DNA of 64,000 bases, from the IMG/VR virus record IMGVR_UViG_3300040801_001572, positions 50,655 to 114,654 of that record. One strand, 5' to 3'. The position numbers and the translations under genes were made by a program. The stretch is from a virus. The stretch's first letter is position 1, and every line of letters begins with the position of its first letter. The notes below the pieces were generated by a model that was not told the DNA's origin, made no database searches, and worked only from the letters and a program-made list of their open reading frames with translations. Positions 1 through 8,929 of this stretch are shown one piece after another.

Positions 1-1141
1 TCTGGCCGGTAAATATGAAATAATATCTTTTGGCAAGAAGATCATTGTTTAAGTATTGCTGAAAACGATCTGAAGAACTGATATTAGTGTCAGCATTGTT
101 AGCAACAATCTGCCCCATGAGATGAGGAACAACAATGTATGTAAATTCACGCTGATATACTCCACGGCCGGTGTCGTACTCAAGCTGTCTTGTTTTAGTA
201 ATCACTCGGTGCAACTGTTTTAGTTCACCGTCTCTCTTGTCACGCTTGGCATCGTTGTTTTCTGTGTCGGTTTGCTGAGCAACTCGTTGGTAATCGGGAC
301 TAGAGGTCACAATTCTATTCACAGTATCAATGATGCTGATATTCTGTTCTGTTTTGATGGTTTTAACTTCGCTGCTGCCGACTTCGTCTTCCGTAAAGCC
401 CGCATTACGATTAAGGTTAGCAAGGTCAGCATCTGTTAAGCGATATGCAGCAATAGTAGGGTCTACAACAAATCGATACTGGTCAGGCTTCGTTAGGCCC
501 GTAACAGACTGCTGCACAGATCTTAACGACATTTGCGTTGCTAATTGGTCAAGTGCTCCGCCTACTGTTCGGTCTGTAATTTGCCAGCTCTTGCTTACCA
601 TTCCGAACTCGTCTCTTTGTACAGCTTCGTCGTAATGATATGCAGTTACAGAATACGTGGAGCCACCTGCATCGATTGCAGTTTCTACTGAACCAATCAG
701 TACTGGCCAGCGATATGTTAGGTTCGGAATAGAACCCTGTGGCTCGGATCCATTTGGCTCTTGCCTGTTTGCTTTGAACGTTAACTGAATGAAATATGGA
801 ATCTGAAAATAATTTTCTACGCCTAACTCTAAACTTGCAGCAATAATTTTGTCAATTAAACTTGCGCCTGTGAATTCTCTCAGTGTCATGCTGAGCTGAG
901 TAAATGTAGAGTTTTTAGAAGCCTTTGAATAACTAGGGTGGCTGCGAAATGTGAAATCTTCAATAAACACCTGGCTAGTTACACCAGACTGTGCAATCAC
1001 AATTCCGTTAGACGGATCCCAGTCGACGGATCGGTTCTCGCTGCGAATACTACGGTTCGGCAACATATAAAATGTTAAGTTATATGTTGTTAAGTTGTAT
1101 TCGTCTAGTATGTTTCCCTGTGGTGTAAAGGTAGTGCTCAT
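1..1141 (-). CDS. Virion structural protein, probably baseplate (partial)
   Basis: The reading frame opens at an ATG at 1141 on the minus strand and runs about 380 codons off the left edge of the window with no stop. The protein begins MSTTFTPQGNILDEYN and has no motif I can name with certainty. Its start overlaps the stop of the gp53-like gene (TAATG), so it is translated as the third gene of a baseplate operon. That position and the lack of enzymatic motifs suggest a baseplate or hub component. The C-terminus is missing, so the family cannot be settled from this window. Confidence 0.6.
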   Translation of the reverse strand, partial: MSTTFTPQGNILDEYNLTTYNLTFYMLPNRSIRSENRSVDWDPSNGIVIAQSGVTSQVFIEDFTFRSHPSYSKASKNSTFTQLSMTLREFTGASLIDKIIAASLELGVENYFQIPYFIQLTFKANRQEPNGSEPQGSIPNLTYRWPVLIGSVETAIDAGGSTYSVTAYHYDEAVQRDEFGMVSKSWQITDRTVGGALDQLATQMSLRSVQQSVTGLTKPDQYRFVVDPTIAAYRLTDADLANLNRNAGFTEDEVGSSEVKTIKTEQNISIIDTVNRIVTSSPDYQRVAQQTDTENNDAKRDKRDGELKQLHRVITKTRQLEYDTGRGVYQREFTYIVVPHLMGQIVANNADTNISSSDRFQQYLNNDLLAKRYYFIFTGQ

Positions 1142-1446
1142 TAGCTCAGTGATGGTAGTCTTTCAACTGCGTCTCTTGTTGGCGCAAAGATTAATATGCC
1201 CGACCTAAAATCATTGATAGGATCGATCAGTGTATCTGGATTTCTTATTGCAAATACCCACCACAATCTTGGTGTACCGTACAGATCAAATGATAGCAGG
1301 TCTGGTCTTTCGTCGTACTTCGGGTCAACTTCAATCAACAGATCGTTTGGACTTTCGGGTATTTCTATTTCGGTCCAGAGATCCAAATAGAAATCTTTAA
1401 TCGGTGTCCCGCGATATCTACTAGTAAACTTATGAATATCAGCCAT
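1141..1446 (-). CDS. 53: Baseplate wedge protein gp53-like
   Basis: This 101-residue protein has the compact gp53 pattern: an N-terminal strand region, then DLYGTPRLWWVFAIRNPD at about residues 54-71, then a DPI..DF..G..I.AP stretch. In T4, gp53 joins the six baseplate wedges around the hub. The length is that of the conserved gp53 core; T4 gp53 is longer. It overlaps both neighbours by TAATG, so the three minus-strand genes are translationally coupled. Identification rests on motif recall plus baseplate context. Confidence 0.8.
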   Translation of the reverse strand: MADIHKFTSRYRGTPIKDFYLDLWTEIEIPESPNDLLIEVDPKYDERPDLLSFDLYGTPRLWWVFAIRNPDTLIDPINDFRSGILIFAPTRDAVERLPSLS

Positions 1447-2102
1447 TAGATAAATCCTGTATTACCGTCTCTATCTGCTAACAAGTCGCCATTTCTAAAC
1501 TTAGCAAGATCGAAGTTTTCTCTAACTGTTCTTGGATTGTAGTTAACATCCATAGTTATTGTGATGTTAATAAAAGTAGGCACATATGTGGTTTTGCCGT
1601 CTACTTCGACTGCAACGTAATCAACATCAGGCTGTAGAGCATAGGTGTAAGATTTGATAATAACTGGAACGTTAGTGAACATCTTTTCACCTAAGTAACT
1701 GAAGTTAACAATAGGAGGTGGAGTTCCTGCTAGGTTGCCGCCTTGTCTACCAAAGTTACTTTTAGTCACTGTCCTAAAGAAGTGCATACAGCCTAGCGTG
1801 TATTCGGCTTCTTCTTGTGTTTGACTAGTAAAGTCACAGGTAAGCACAATTTCACTGATATAGGATCTAGAATACGCATTGTATTTGTAGATAGCATGAG
1901 TAAAGGTGTACTCTTCGTATTCTGCGTTGCCGGTTACCTGAATTGTCGGAGTGTAAGGAAACACTAATCCTCTTTTGTCTCGCAGCGGTCTAGTGATGTC
2001 TCCGGAGCCAAACAAATTCTCAAGTCTCGACGGGGCACCTGCACCACTGGTCGCAGTGTTTCCTGTGCCTCTAGGGGTAATTCTCGCTCTAAAGTCTGGC
2101 AT
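1446..2102 (-). CDS. Baseplate / tail-tube initiator protein (gp48-like)
   Basis: The 218-residue product contains a FPYTPTIQV segment near residue 48, a motif I associate with T4 gp48, the baseplate cap that nucleates the tail tube. The rest is rich in beta-strand and aromatic residues (repeats like FTHAIYKYNAY). It is shorter than T4 gp48 (364 aa), so only the C-terminal part may be represented. It is first in the minus-strand baseplate operon, with GGAGAACATT before the ATG and a late promoter (TGATAAATA) about 25 nt upstream. Confidence 0.5.
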   Translation of the reverse strand: MPDFRARITPRGTGNTATSGAGAPSRLENLFGSGDITRPLRDKRGLVFPYTPTIQVTGNAEYEEYTFTHAIYKYNAYSRSYISEIVLTCDFTSQTQEEAEYTLGCMHFFRTVTKSNFGRQGGNLAGTPPPIVNFSYLGEKMFTNVPVIIKSYTYALQPDVDYVAVEVDGKTTYVPTFINITITMDVNYNPRTVRENFDLAKFRNGDLLADRDGNTGFI

Positions 2103-2119
2103 AATGTTCTCCGGTTTTC

Positions 2120-2132
2120 ATTATTTATCAGA
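2120..2132 (-). promoter_or_regulatory. Late promoter for the baseplate operon
   Basis: On the minus strand the sequence reads TGATAAATAATG, matching the T4-type late box TATAAATA. It lies about 20 nt upstream of the first baseplate gene start at 2102. Confidence 0.7.
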
Positions 2133-2156
2133 ACATAATTAACTGCGTATTTAACT

Positions 2157-2204
2157 CGATAAATAGTATGTCGGTTGACATCCTGTTCCGATTTCACGTA
2201 TAAT
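2157..2204 (+). promoter_or_regulatory. Tandem promoters for gp55: late box plus sigma70 type
   Basis: A GATAAATA late box lies at about 2158-2165. Downstream is a strong vegetative promoter: TTGACA (2175-2180), 18 nt, TATAAT (2199-2204). The late sigma factor can therefore be made early by host polymerase and possibly reinforced by itself. Confidence 0.75.
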
Positions 2205-2243
2205 TGCAGCATAATAACTATAACACTTGCAAAGGATTGCTTA

Positions 2244-3095
2244 GTGAAAAAGAAAATCAATTATCTCAATAACAAGGATATGTTGTTAGAGATACACAGA
2301 AGCAAATTGTCCTTTTGCGACTACAAAGATCCTGAACATGGTTGGTTCGATCTGATCGTAGAAAATGTCGAAGATATCACAGCAGATGTAATTGACGAAG
2401 CAAAAGAGCGCAGAGCTGCTAGAATTGCTGACATGGCTTACAGAAAGGCTTTGTACGAGTCTACTAGCACGCCACGGCCAAAATTAAGCGAATACAAGTT
2501 CGATCCACAAACAATCGACGATTCGGAATTGGTATTTCGAGTGGTTACTTGGGAACATATTCCGGAAGAACCAGGCCGTAAGAAGAACCCTAAAACAGTT
2601 GCTGACCACCATGTTCGCCTGAACTTTATTCCGTTCAAGCATTATGTGCTAGATCTAAGTAAAACTGTAAAGAAAGGCCCATTGCCTGTTATTGAAGTTT
2701 TGCGTTCTCACACAAAGGACGGCGAGTTCTGCATGACCCACGGATCAATTACCGATAAATTGGCTAAAATGTACATGCTGATGGTAAACAAGTATAGTCA
2801 GAAATCCAACTGGCGTGGGTACACATATCTAGAAGAAATGAAAGGACAAGCGCTGTTACAGCTTAGTCAAATGGGACTACAGTTCAACGAAGCAAAATCG
2901 GATAATCCTTTCTCATATTACACAGCTTCTATCACAAATAGCTTTACTCGTGTTCTGAACATTGAAAAGAAAAATCAGAACCTCAGGGATGACCTGCTCG
3001 TAGATGCAGGACAGAATCCAAGTTTCACTCGCCAGCTCGAGATTGAACAAGAGATTCGAAAAATGCGAGAAGACGCTGCAATAGACAGCGAATAA
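2244..3095 (+). CDS. 55: Late-transcription sigma factor gp55
   Basis: T4-family gp55 replaces host sigma on RNA polymerase and recognises the TATAAATA box of late promoters. The C-terminal half (about residues 170-265) carries the typical region, including SNWRGYTYLEEMKGQALLQ and NPFSYYTASITNSFTRVLN. At 283 aa it is longer than T4 gp55 (185 aa), with an N-terminal extension. I choose the GTG at 2244 because AAAGGA sits 7 nt upstream; an upstream ATG at 2175 lies inside the promoter. The many GATAAATA boxes in this window are the expected targets. Confidence 0.93.
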   Translation: MKKKINYLNNKDMLLEIHRSKLSFCDYKDPEHGWFDLIVENVEDITADVIDEAKERRAARIADMAYRKALYESTSTPRPKLSEYKFDPQTIDDSELVFRVVTWEHIPEEPGRKKNPKTVADHHVRLNFIPFKHYVLDLSKTVKKGPLPVIEVLRSHTKDGEFCMTHGSITDKLAKMYMLMVNKYSQKSNWRGYTYLEEMKGQALLQLSQMGLQFNEAKSDNPFSYYTASITNSFTRVLNIEKKNQNLRDDLLVDAGQNPSFTRQLEIEQEIRKMREDAAIDSE

Positions 3096-3106
3096 GGAGG
3101 GAAACC

Positions 3107-3542
3107 GTGAGTTTTATACGGGTATCTCAAGACGGGTATGATCAAGTTGAGGTTGACCCTGCACATCGGCACACCATAAAAAAATCTTTAGAAGGATGGG
3201 TCGATTTCGATAGTTGTTTTAGATCAGGAGTAATCGAAGGCGAAATTTGTCCTTACGAAGTCGGTGTTGGTGTTCCTCCAGCGATCACAGGCAATTTCGC
3301 ACAAGAAAAGGAATACGTAAGGGAAGTTCGGTCATTTCGCGAATTGCAAGGCGAATGTGCCCCCCAGAAGCAATCATGCAACAGGCTCCCCTAAGATATA
3401 CGACGAAGATATTTTAATTGTCGAGACTTACTACGACCAAGACGAAAACAATTTCGGCATATTCGTACACTATGACAATGATAAGCTAAAAGAATATTGG
3501 GTATACGACGTTTGTTCATCTACAAAATCACAAATCTGGTAA
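3107..3542 (+). pseudogene. Hypothetical gene with a frame break at a C6 run
   Basis: A GTG start at 3107 follows a good AAGGAGG site and opens 95 codons that end at 3394. A second open segment in the +1 frame (3357-3542) continues with protein-like sequence (KIYDEDILIVETYYDQDEN). The two join at a run of six C at 3360-3365: losing one C gives one protein of about 145 aa. Either this is a slippage mutation (or sequencing error) or a programmed +1 shift. The tail of the second segment overlaps the start of the inserted GIY-YIG gene, which may have truncated it. No family recognised. Confidence 0.5.
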
Positions 3543-4324
3543 ACAAGAAAATTTACATCGGATACGACACTAGCAGTACCGACGAGTGTTTACGCTGGAA
3601 GTATCACTTAATTGCATACAAAAGAAAGAATGCAAAAAAGCGACTTTATCTAGCAATGAAAAAATACGGCGCTGAGAAATTTTGTCACGAAGTTCTCGAT
3701 ACTGCCGAATCACTCGACGAGCTTAAAGAAAAAGAGATACTGTACATCAGTATATTAGAGTCTACCGATCGAAGCGTCGGCTATAACGATACACGCGGCG
3801 GCGACGGAGGTGACACATTTATATATAAGTCCGAAGACGAGCTTAACCTCATCAAAGAAAGGATGAGTATTTCAGCAAAAACAAGATGGGAGAATATCTC
3901 AGACAGCGAAAAAGAGCTTATATTAAAGAATTTTATCGGGTCTAAATGGAAGAACGTGTCTGTGCAAGATAGAAAAAGAAAAATGCAACACCTCTACACC
4001 AGCGAAGTTAGCAGCAAGAAGTCGCAGACACTGAAGAAATTTTACGCAGGCTGCTCTGATCGAGGAGCTGAAAAAGGGCGAGCCATTAAAGAGTGGCAAA
4101 ACAAGAACAAAAACATCGTTAGAAAACAGAATAAAATTGCAGCGGAAAAAGCAGCAGAAAAGAAAAGACAAAGAATAAAAGCAATCAGCCCTTTGGGAGA
4201 AACACTTTTCTTTAACTCAAAGAAAGAGTTCAAAGAAAAACACGGGTATATCCTAGATAGAATAATTAAAAAGACAGCTAATAATAGCAGTCACAACGGA
4301 TGGAGAGCATGGGAAATTGAGTGA
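3497..4324 (+). CDS. GIY-YIG homing endonuclease
   Basis: The N-terminus has the GIY-YIG fold signature: FIYKITNLVNKKIYIGYDTS, with the two key tyrosines in IYK and YIG. An Arg-containing helix and E at CHEVLD follow. The C-terminal half is very basic and ends with a short DNA-binding tail (ISPLGETLFFNSKKEF), as in Seg-type free-standing nucleases of T4. The start is a TTG at 3497 or 3512. The gene overlaps the preceding broken frame and, by 8 nt, the start of gp47, so it looks inserted between them. Confidence 0.85.
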   Translation: MGIRRLFIYKITNLVNKKIYIGYDTSSTDECLRWKYHLIAYKRKNAKKRLYLAMKKYGAEKFCHEVLDTAESLDELKEKEILYISILESTDRSVGYNDTRGGDGGDTFIYKSEDELNLIKERMSISAKTRWENISDSEKELILKNFIGSKWKNVSVQDRKRKMQHLYTSEVSSKKSQTLKKFYAGCSDRGAEKGRAIKEWQNKNKNIVRKQNKIAAEKAAEKKRQRIKAISPLGETLFFNSKKEFKEKHGYILDRIIKKTANNSSHNGWRAWEIE

Positions 4325-5333
4325 CCAACTATTTAAACGGTTAGCTGCGTTTACAGATATCCACTTTGGAAATAAACACAACAGCAGACTACACAATGCA
4401 GATTGTGAAGAGTTTGTGTTGTGGTTTATTGACGAAGCTAAAAAGAGAAATTGTGATACTTGCATCTTCTTAGGAGACTGGCACCATCACAGAGCAGCAG
4501 TTAATGTTTCCACAATGAATTACACTGTGAGTAACATCGGCTTTTTAAACGATGCTTTCGAGAAAGTATACATCATTACCGGCAACCACGACCTGTTTTA
4601 CAGAGAAAAACGAGAGATCCATTCCTTAGTAATGGGTAAGAACTTTGAGAATGTGGTTCTAGTCGACGAACCTGTAATAGATGGTGACGTTGCTATTGTG
4701 CCATGGCTAATTGAAGACGAATGGAAGAAAGTCAAAAAGATTAAGACCAAGTACATGTTCGGTCACTTTGAGATCCCCGGGTTCAAAATGAACGCACAGA
4801 TTGAGATGCCAGACCATGGTGCAATCAACAAGCGTCATTTCGAGCATCAGGACTTAGTGTTCAGTGGACACTTTCACAAAAGACAAAACGATGGGCACAT
4901 TCACTACATTGGCAATCCGTTCGGACACAACTTTGCAGATGCATGGGACTTTAATCGTGGGGCAATGTTCTTGGAATGGGACAAAGAACCAGAGTATGTG
5001 AATTATCCGCATGGTCCTAGATACATTACTTGTTATCTTAGCGAACTGCTTGACAACACCGAAGATTATCTTAAGCCAAAGACATATGTCCGTGTGACAC
5101 TGGACTCAAATATCTCTTACGAAGAAATTAACTTCTTGAGAGAAACACTAATCGAAAACTATGAGATTCGAGATTTAAAACTAATATACGATCGCACTGT
5201 TGAAGAAGATATTGAATTCGAGGGTGAGATCACTTTCCAGACTGTTGATCAGATTGTAACCGAACAATTGAGCAACCTGGACCTAGGAACGTACGACCGT
5301 AAAAAACTTGTTGAGATTTACAATAACCTATAA
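4317..5333 (+). CDS. 47: Recombination nuclease gp47 (SbcD/Mre11-like)
   Basis: A calcineurin-type phosphoesterase that with gp46 resects DNA ends for phage recombination and replication. Metal-binding motifs are in order: D14-x-H16 (FTDIHFGNKH), FLGDWHHH near 52, TGNHD near 90, GHFEIPG near 143 and SGHFHKR near 182. The length (338 aa) equals T4 gp47 (339). The start is a TTG at 4317, overlapping the end of the endonuclease gene. gp46 follows after 2 nt, as expected for a subunit pair. Confidence 0.93.
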   Translation: MSDQLFKRLAAFTDIHFGNKHNSRLHNADCEEFVLWFIDEAKKRNCDTCIFLGDWHHHRAAVNVSTMNYTVSNIGFLNDAFEKVYIITGNHDLFYREKREIHSLVMGKNFENVVLVDEPVIDGDVAIVPWLIEDEWKKVKKIKTKYMFGHFEIPGFKMNAQIEMPDHGAINKRHFEHQDLVFSGHFHKRQNDGHIHYIGNPFGHNFADAWDFNRGAMFLEWDKEPEYVNYPHGPRYITCYLSELLDNTEDYLKPKTYVRVTLDSNISYEEINFLRETLIENYEIRDLKLIYDRTVEEDIEFEGEITFQTVDQIVTEQLSNLDLGTYDRKKLVEIYNNL

Positions 5334-5335
5334 AC

Positions 5336-7105
5336 ATGATTAATCTTAAAAACGTCACTATCAAAAATTTCATGTCTGTGGGCAATGTGTCTCAGGCAAT
5401 TAGCTTTTCCGAAAACGAACTTGTGCTAGTGCTAGGTGAGAATCTAGACCTAGGCGGCAATGACAGCAGGAACGGTGTAGGTAAGAGTACTGCACTTAAT
5501 GCGCTCAGTTACGCACTGTACGGAGAGGCACTTGTAAAGATCAAGCGAGATAACTTGATTAACAAGGTTAACGGGAAAGGCATGATGGTTACGCTGGACT
5601 TCGAAAAAGACGGAGTAACCTATCGTATCGAACGCGGACGCAAGCCTAACATATTCAAGTTCATTGTGAACGGGCACGAGATTGAGGATGAGACTGACGA
5701 AGCACAAGGCGACAGTCGTCTCACTCAGGAAGAAGTCGAAAGAGTCATGGGCATCTCCCATGACATGTTCAAGCAGATTGTGGCACTTAACACATACAGC
5801 GAACCGTTTCTTAGCTTACGTGCCAACGATCAAAGATCAATCATTGAGCAGCTACTAGGCATCACCAAGTTGTCAGAAAAAGCCGAAGTGCTAAAGACAC
5901 AGCTCAAGGAGGTTAGAGATGCCATTAAGGAAGAGGAGTTCCGGGTTAAAGCGACCCAGGAGGCGAATAAAAAGATTGAGGAGAACATTAAGACGCTTAC
6001 GCTCCGTTCCCAAGCGTGGGAGAAAACCAAAACTAACACGATTAAAGACTACGAAGACAGCCTCCTCGCCCTCGACGAAGTCGACATCGAAAAAGAGCTT
6101 GAGACGCATAAAGAGAATAAGAAGGCTCGGGAGTCGATAAGAGAGCGCGACAAACTGGAACGTGAGATTAAATCTCTAACTCGCGAAATCAAGCTGCACA
6201 AGAACAGTTTAGAGCAAGTCGAAAAGAACATACACAGAACTTCTGAAGGCAAAGAGTGTCCTACTTGTCACCAAGAAATGGACAAAGAAACACACGAAAG
6301 GGTCCATGCAGAGTACGAAGCACAGGCACTGCAAGCTCGTGATAAAATTGCCGAAAAGCAGCAAGAATTAGATGAGCTAGAAGCAGTGTTGTCGTCTACT
6401 CCTGACGTAAACGAAGAAGACACCTTTTATAGCTTTGTGGAAGATGCATATAACCACAGATCCACAATGCAAGAGCTTGCGAACAATCTTGCACGTGAGC
6501 AAAGTTCGGAAAATCCGTACACTGAACAGATCGAAAGCTTACAGACATCTGGTATTCAGCAGGTTGATTACTCGTACATTAACGAAATGACCAGCTTGCG
6601 TGATCACCAAGAGTTTCTGCTCAGTCTACTAATCAACAAAGACAGTTTTATTCGCAAGAAAATTATTGATCAGAATCTGCTGTATCTAAACAACAGACTG
6701 TCTCACTACTTAGGCAAGTTAGGTTTGCCCCACGAAGTTAAGTTTAAGTCAGATCTCGAAGTCGAAATCACACAATACGGCAGAGACTTTGACTTTGACA
6801 ACCTCAGCCGAGGTGAACGCACACGACTAATACTAAGCCTCAGCTTTGCTTTCCGTGATGTTTACGAAAGCTTAAACACCAAGATCAATCTGCTGTTCAT
6901 TGACGAACTAATAGATAGTGGTCTTGACACAGCTGGTGTAGAAAACGCACTAGCAGTATTCAAAGGTATGACAAGGGAACAAAGAAGAAACATCTTCTTG
7001 ATCAGTCATCGTGACGAACTCATTGGACGAGTTACTAGCGTATTAAAAGTGATCAAAGAAGGGGGCTTTACATCCTTTGATAGTACCGACACAAACTTAA
7101 TATAA
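5336..7105 (+). CDS. 46: Recombination ATPase gp46 (SbcC/Rad50-like)
   Basis: The SMC-like partner of gp47. A split Walker A with an expanded loop is at about residues 34-52 (ending RNGVGKST). A coiled coil with a zinc hook CPTC sits at Cys308 and Cys311. The ABC signature LSRGERTRL is near 490, and Walker B LLFIDEL near 520. The length (589 aa) is close to T4 gp46 (560). It begins 2 nt after gp47 ends, so the pair is one transcription and assembly unit. Confidence 0.95.
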   Translation: MINLKNVTIKNFMSVGNVSQAISFSENELVLVLGENLDLGGNDSRNGVGKSTALNALSYALYGEALVKIKRDNLINKVNGKGMMVTLDFEKDGVTYRIERGRKPNIFKFIVNGHEIEDETDEAQGDSRLTQEEVERVMGISHDMFKQIVALNTYSEPFLSLRANDQRSIIEQLLGITKLSEKAEVLKTQLKEVRDAIKEEEFRVKATQEANKKIEENIKTLTLRSQAWEKTKTNTIKDYEDSLLALDEVDIEKELETHKENKKARESIRERDKLEREIKSLTREIKLHKNSLEQVEKNIHRTSEGKECPTCHQEMDKETHERVHAEYEAQALQARDKIAEKQQELDELEAVLSSTPDVNEEDTFYSFVEDAYNHRSTMQELANNLAREQSSENPYTEQIESLQTSGIQQVDYSYINEMTSLRDHQEFLLSLLINKDSFIRKKIIDQNLLYLNNRLSHYLGKLGLPHEVKFKSDLEVEITQYGRDFDFDNLSRGERTRLILSLSFAFRDVYESLNTKINLLFIDELIDSGLDTAGVENALAVFKGMTREQRRNIFLISHRDELIGRVTSVLKVIKEGGFTSFDSTDTNLI

Positions 7106-7123
7106 AAATAAAAAGGTACACAC

Positions 7124-7789
7124 ATGAAATTTACCCCGAGCTACCTCTGCAAGGAGGACACACTTAAGGTTTTACCGGGATCCCTTTATAGAGAAGTGCT
7201 GTATAAGCAGCAAGAGCTCTACTACAACAACCTCAGTAATCTAAATTTCAAACAGATACGTTTTGCAAATTTAGATCCTTCTGAAGTTCCTCCGACAGAT
7301 TCTATCGACTATATACGTGACTGGATGGGCTGTGTTCCTGTCGGTGTTCTGCCTATCTACGGTAGACACGGCGACGATGGTATTACACCAGACGGCACAG
7401 GCATCGAAACAAAGACACTTATGATTGACGAAGACAAATGGGAACGCGGCCCAAGAGGTGGTATTCGCTCAAAAAGCAAAGGTAATTGCAACATGGGCAG
7501 CTACTACAACATCGGCTACGGAAACGACCATGGTATTTTTGACACAGAACATAAAGTCAAAGACACCTATGTGATTATCATTTCCCGTGCATTAGATCAA
7601 GTAGTGTCGGTGTTCTACTTAGATCCAGATGCTGTAAGAGAACGCCTCAACAATTACGGCGGTAGTTGCAAAAAGATCTATCTACGTCACATTTTAAACG
7701 ATGGTATTGACGTTAGCGGACAAGGCGACGTAATGGAAGCGATTGGTTGGGAACGATATCAACAGTTTTTAGACAGCTATATCGTTTAA
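7124..7789 (+). CDS. Hypothetical protein, possible PD-(D/E)xK-type nuclease
   Basis: 221 aa, with AAAAGG upstream of the ATG and following gp46 by 18 nt. I do not recognise the family. A stretch around residues 80-100 reads YGRHGDDGITPDGTGIETKT; the D-x(n)-ExK spacing could be a PD-(D/E)xK active site, which would fit next to recombination nucleases. That is a guess from one motif. The gene converges on, and overlaps by 4 nt, the minus-strand GIY-YIG-like gene. Confidence 0.55.
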   Translation: MKFTPSYLCKEDTLKVLPGSLYREVLYKQQELYYNNLSNLNFKQIRFANLDPSEVPPTDSIDYIRDWMGCVPVGVLPIYGRHGDDGITPDGTGIETKTLMIDEDKWERGPRGGIRSKSKGNCNMGSYYNIGYGNDHGIFDTEHKVKDTYVIIISRALDQVVSVFYLDPDAVRERLNNYGGSCKKIYLRHILNDGIDVSGQGDVMEAIGWERYQQFLDSYIV

Positions 7790-8205
7790 TCTAGTCGCGC
7801 CTTTTCAGGGCACTTTCCGGTCTTCCCAAGGAACTCATTGTAATAGCGTCTGCTTGGTATAGCATCTTCCATTACAATGCGTTTGGTTTCGCCGTAGCTA
7901 AGTTCCCACTTGGTATCATACAATTCCAGTATAGTAAAGGTAAACTTGTCTTTGCCTAATTTTTCTATATCTGCGTTTAGCTCTTTAGATGAGCCTGTGT
8001 ATGTGCGCCAATCTGACTCTTTAGTGCTGCGGCGGCGGTTCTTTCGGCCTTTGAGCGGAGGCTTAGAGACTTTGAAATGCAAGAGTTTTTGCCCTATGTA
8101 TTTGCGGCCATCTACAGTGTTTACTATCTCGTAAACAAAGCCTAGATGGTCAGCAGGATCGAATTCGGGGCCGGACCAATGTCCGTAATCAGTTTTTTCG
8201 CTCAT
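7786..8205 (-). CDS. GIY-YIG domain protein
   Basis: 139 aa with a GIY-YIG-like signature near residues 22-40 (FVYEIVNTVDGRKYIGQK), followed by a basic loop and WRTYTGSSKELN. It lacks the long basic DNA-binding tail of the homing endonucleases elsewhere in this window, so it may be a resident phage nuclease rather than a mobile one. It is on the minus strand, facing away from the noncoding region that follows. Confidence 0.65.
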   Translation of the reverse strand: MSEKTDYGHWSGPEFDPADHLGFVYEIVNTVDGRKYIGQKLLHFKVSKPPLKGRKNRRRSTKESDWRTYTGSSKELNADIEKLGKDKFTFTILELYDTKWELSYGETKRIVMEDAIPSRRYYNEFLGKTGKCPEKARLD

Positions 8206-8261
8206 TTTAAAACAGCTTGCATAATTATGTATGCTGTTATTTACCAGGCAAAAAGTTTCGG

Positions 8262-8291
8262 TTGACTGCCAAATGGTAAAGACATTATACT
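8262..8291 (+). promoter_or_regulatory. Sigma70-type promoter for the large RNA
   Basis: TTGACT (8262-8267), 18 nt, TATACT (8286-8291). The predicted start near 8298 is just before the first hairpin of the structured RNA. Confidence 0.7.
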
Positions 8292-8297
8292 TTTATA

Positions 8298-8792
8298 TAG
8301 AAGCTTGTGAGACTATCGCGACTCGCAAGTCGAAAATCGCAGCGTTAGATTACTTCGCAAAGCCCCCGCTGACAATGCTAGGCGGGAATTGGTACTCAGC
8401 ATTAAATTAGGCTATCTGACTCACTACAATCGGCAATATCGCACAGCACTCGGCCATTTGTGCTGTGTCCTATTGAGACTGCCAGCGCGAGCTGTTGCCG
8501 TCGGACACTTAGGAGCCGAATCTCAATAACGATTGTGCTCTACGCCTCCGATATCGGAGAATAAATCGAATGCAGATATGCAGCGTAACACAGTCCGAAA
8601 TACATTACTTCACTATGGTGTATTTTGGTTCCGTTGTTGGCGGATCGATGGTACCGGGCAACCGCCTACTAGCCATGCGTTAGTACTTTGCTGTGAGTCG
8701 CAAGGATCGATTGTAGTGAAAGACCCAGATGGCCTCAACCAAGGCACTGACTGTTAACTAGAAGAAGATTACCCTCTGGGTGATCTTTTTTT
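8298..8792 (+). ncRNA. Large structured noncoding RNA (about 490 nt), family unknown
   Basis: No convincing reading frame, but many helices. A long-range perfect 11-bp helix joins CACTACAATCG (8422-8432) to CGATTGTAGTG (8708-8718). Local hairpins include CTTGTGAG/CTCGCAAG near 8305, CACAGCAC/GTGCTGTG near 8445, ATTGAGA/TCTCAAT near 8473-8527 enclosing CAGC-GCGA-GCTG (a GNRA tetraloop), CTCCGA/TCGGAG near 8546, and AAATACA/TGTATTT near 8598. It is bounded by a promoter and a rho-independent terminator. Size and phage setting recall the ornate large RNAs GOLLD and ROOL, but I cannot assign it to either by eye. Confidence 0.75.
8765..8792 (+). terminator. Rho-independent terminator of the large RNA
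   Basis: Stem AAGATTACCC / GGGTGATCTT with a TCT loop, followed by seven T. Confidence 0.85.
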
Positions 8793-8847
8793 AGTGGCCC
8801 TGAAAAGGGCTAGAGTCATGACCGATAAATCAGTCATTCCTCTTTTG

Positions 8848-8876
8848 TTGACAGACAATTCCTAACCAATCATATT
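8848..8876 (+). promoter_or_regulatory. Sigma70-type promoter for the zinc-ribbon gene
   Basis: TTGACA (8848-8853), 17 nt, CATATT (8871-8876). It lies downstream of the terminator and upstream of the structured leader. Confidence 0.5.
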
Positions 8877-8929
8877 CAGTTCGTCTGCTCAAGCAGCCGT
8901 ATTTAAACAGAACCAGAATAAGATATGGT

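Noticed and set aside
5450-6252. Several reading frames opposite and overlapping gp46
   Set aside because: They are shadows of the strongly supported gp46 frame; none has a ribosome site.
8533-8757. A 74-codon frame in the 8.2-9.0 kb region
   Set aside because: It has no ribosome site and covers the 3' arm of the 11-bp long-range helix, so it is a chance frame in a structured RNA.
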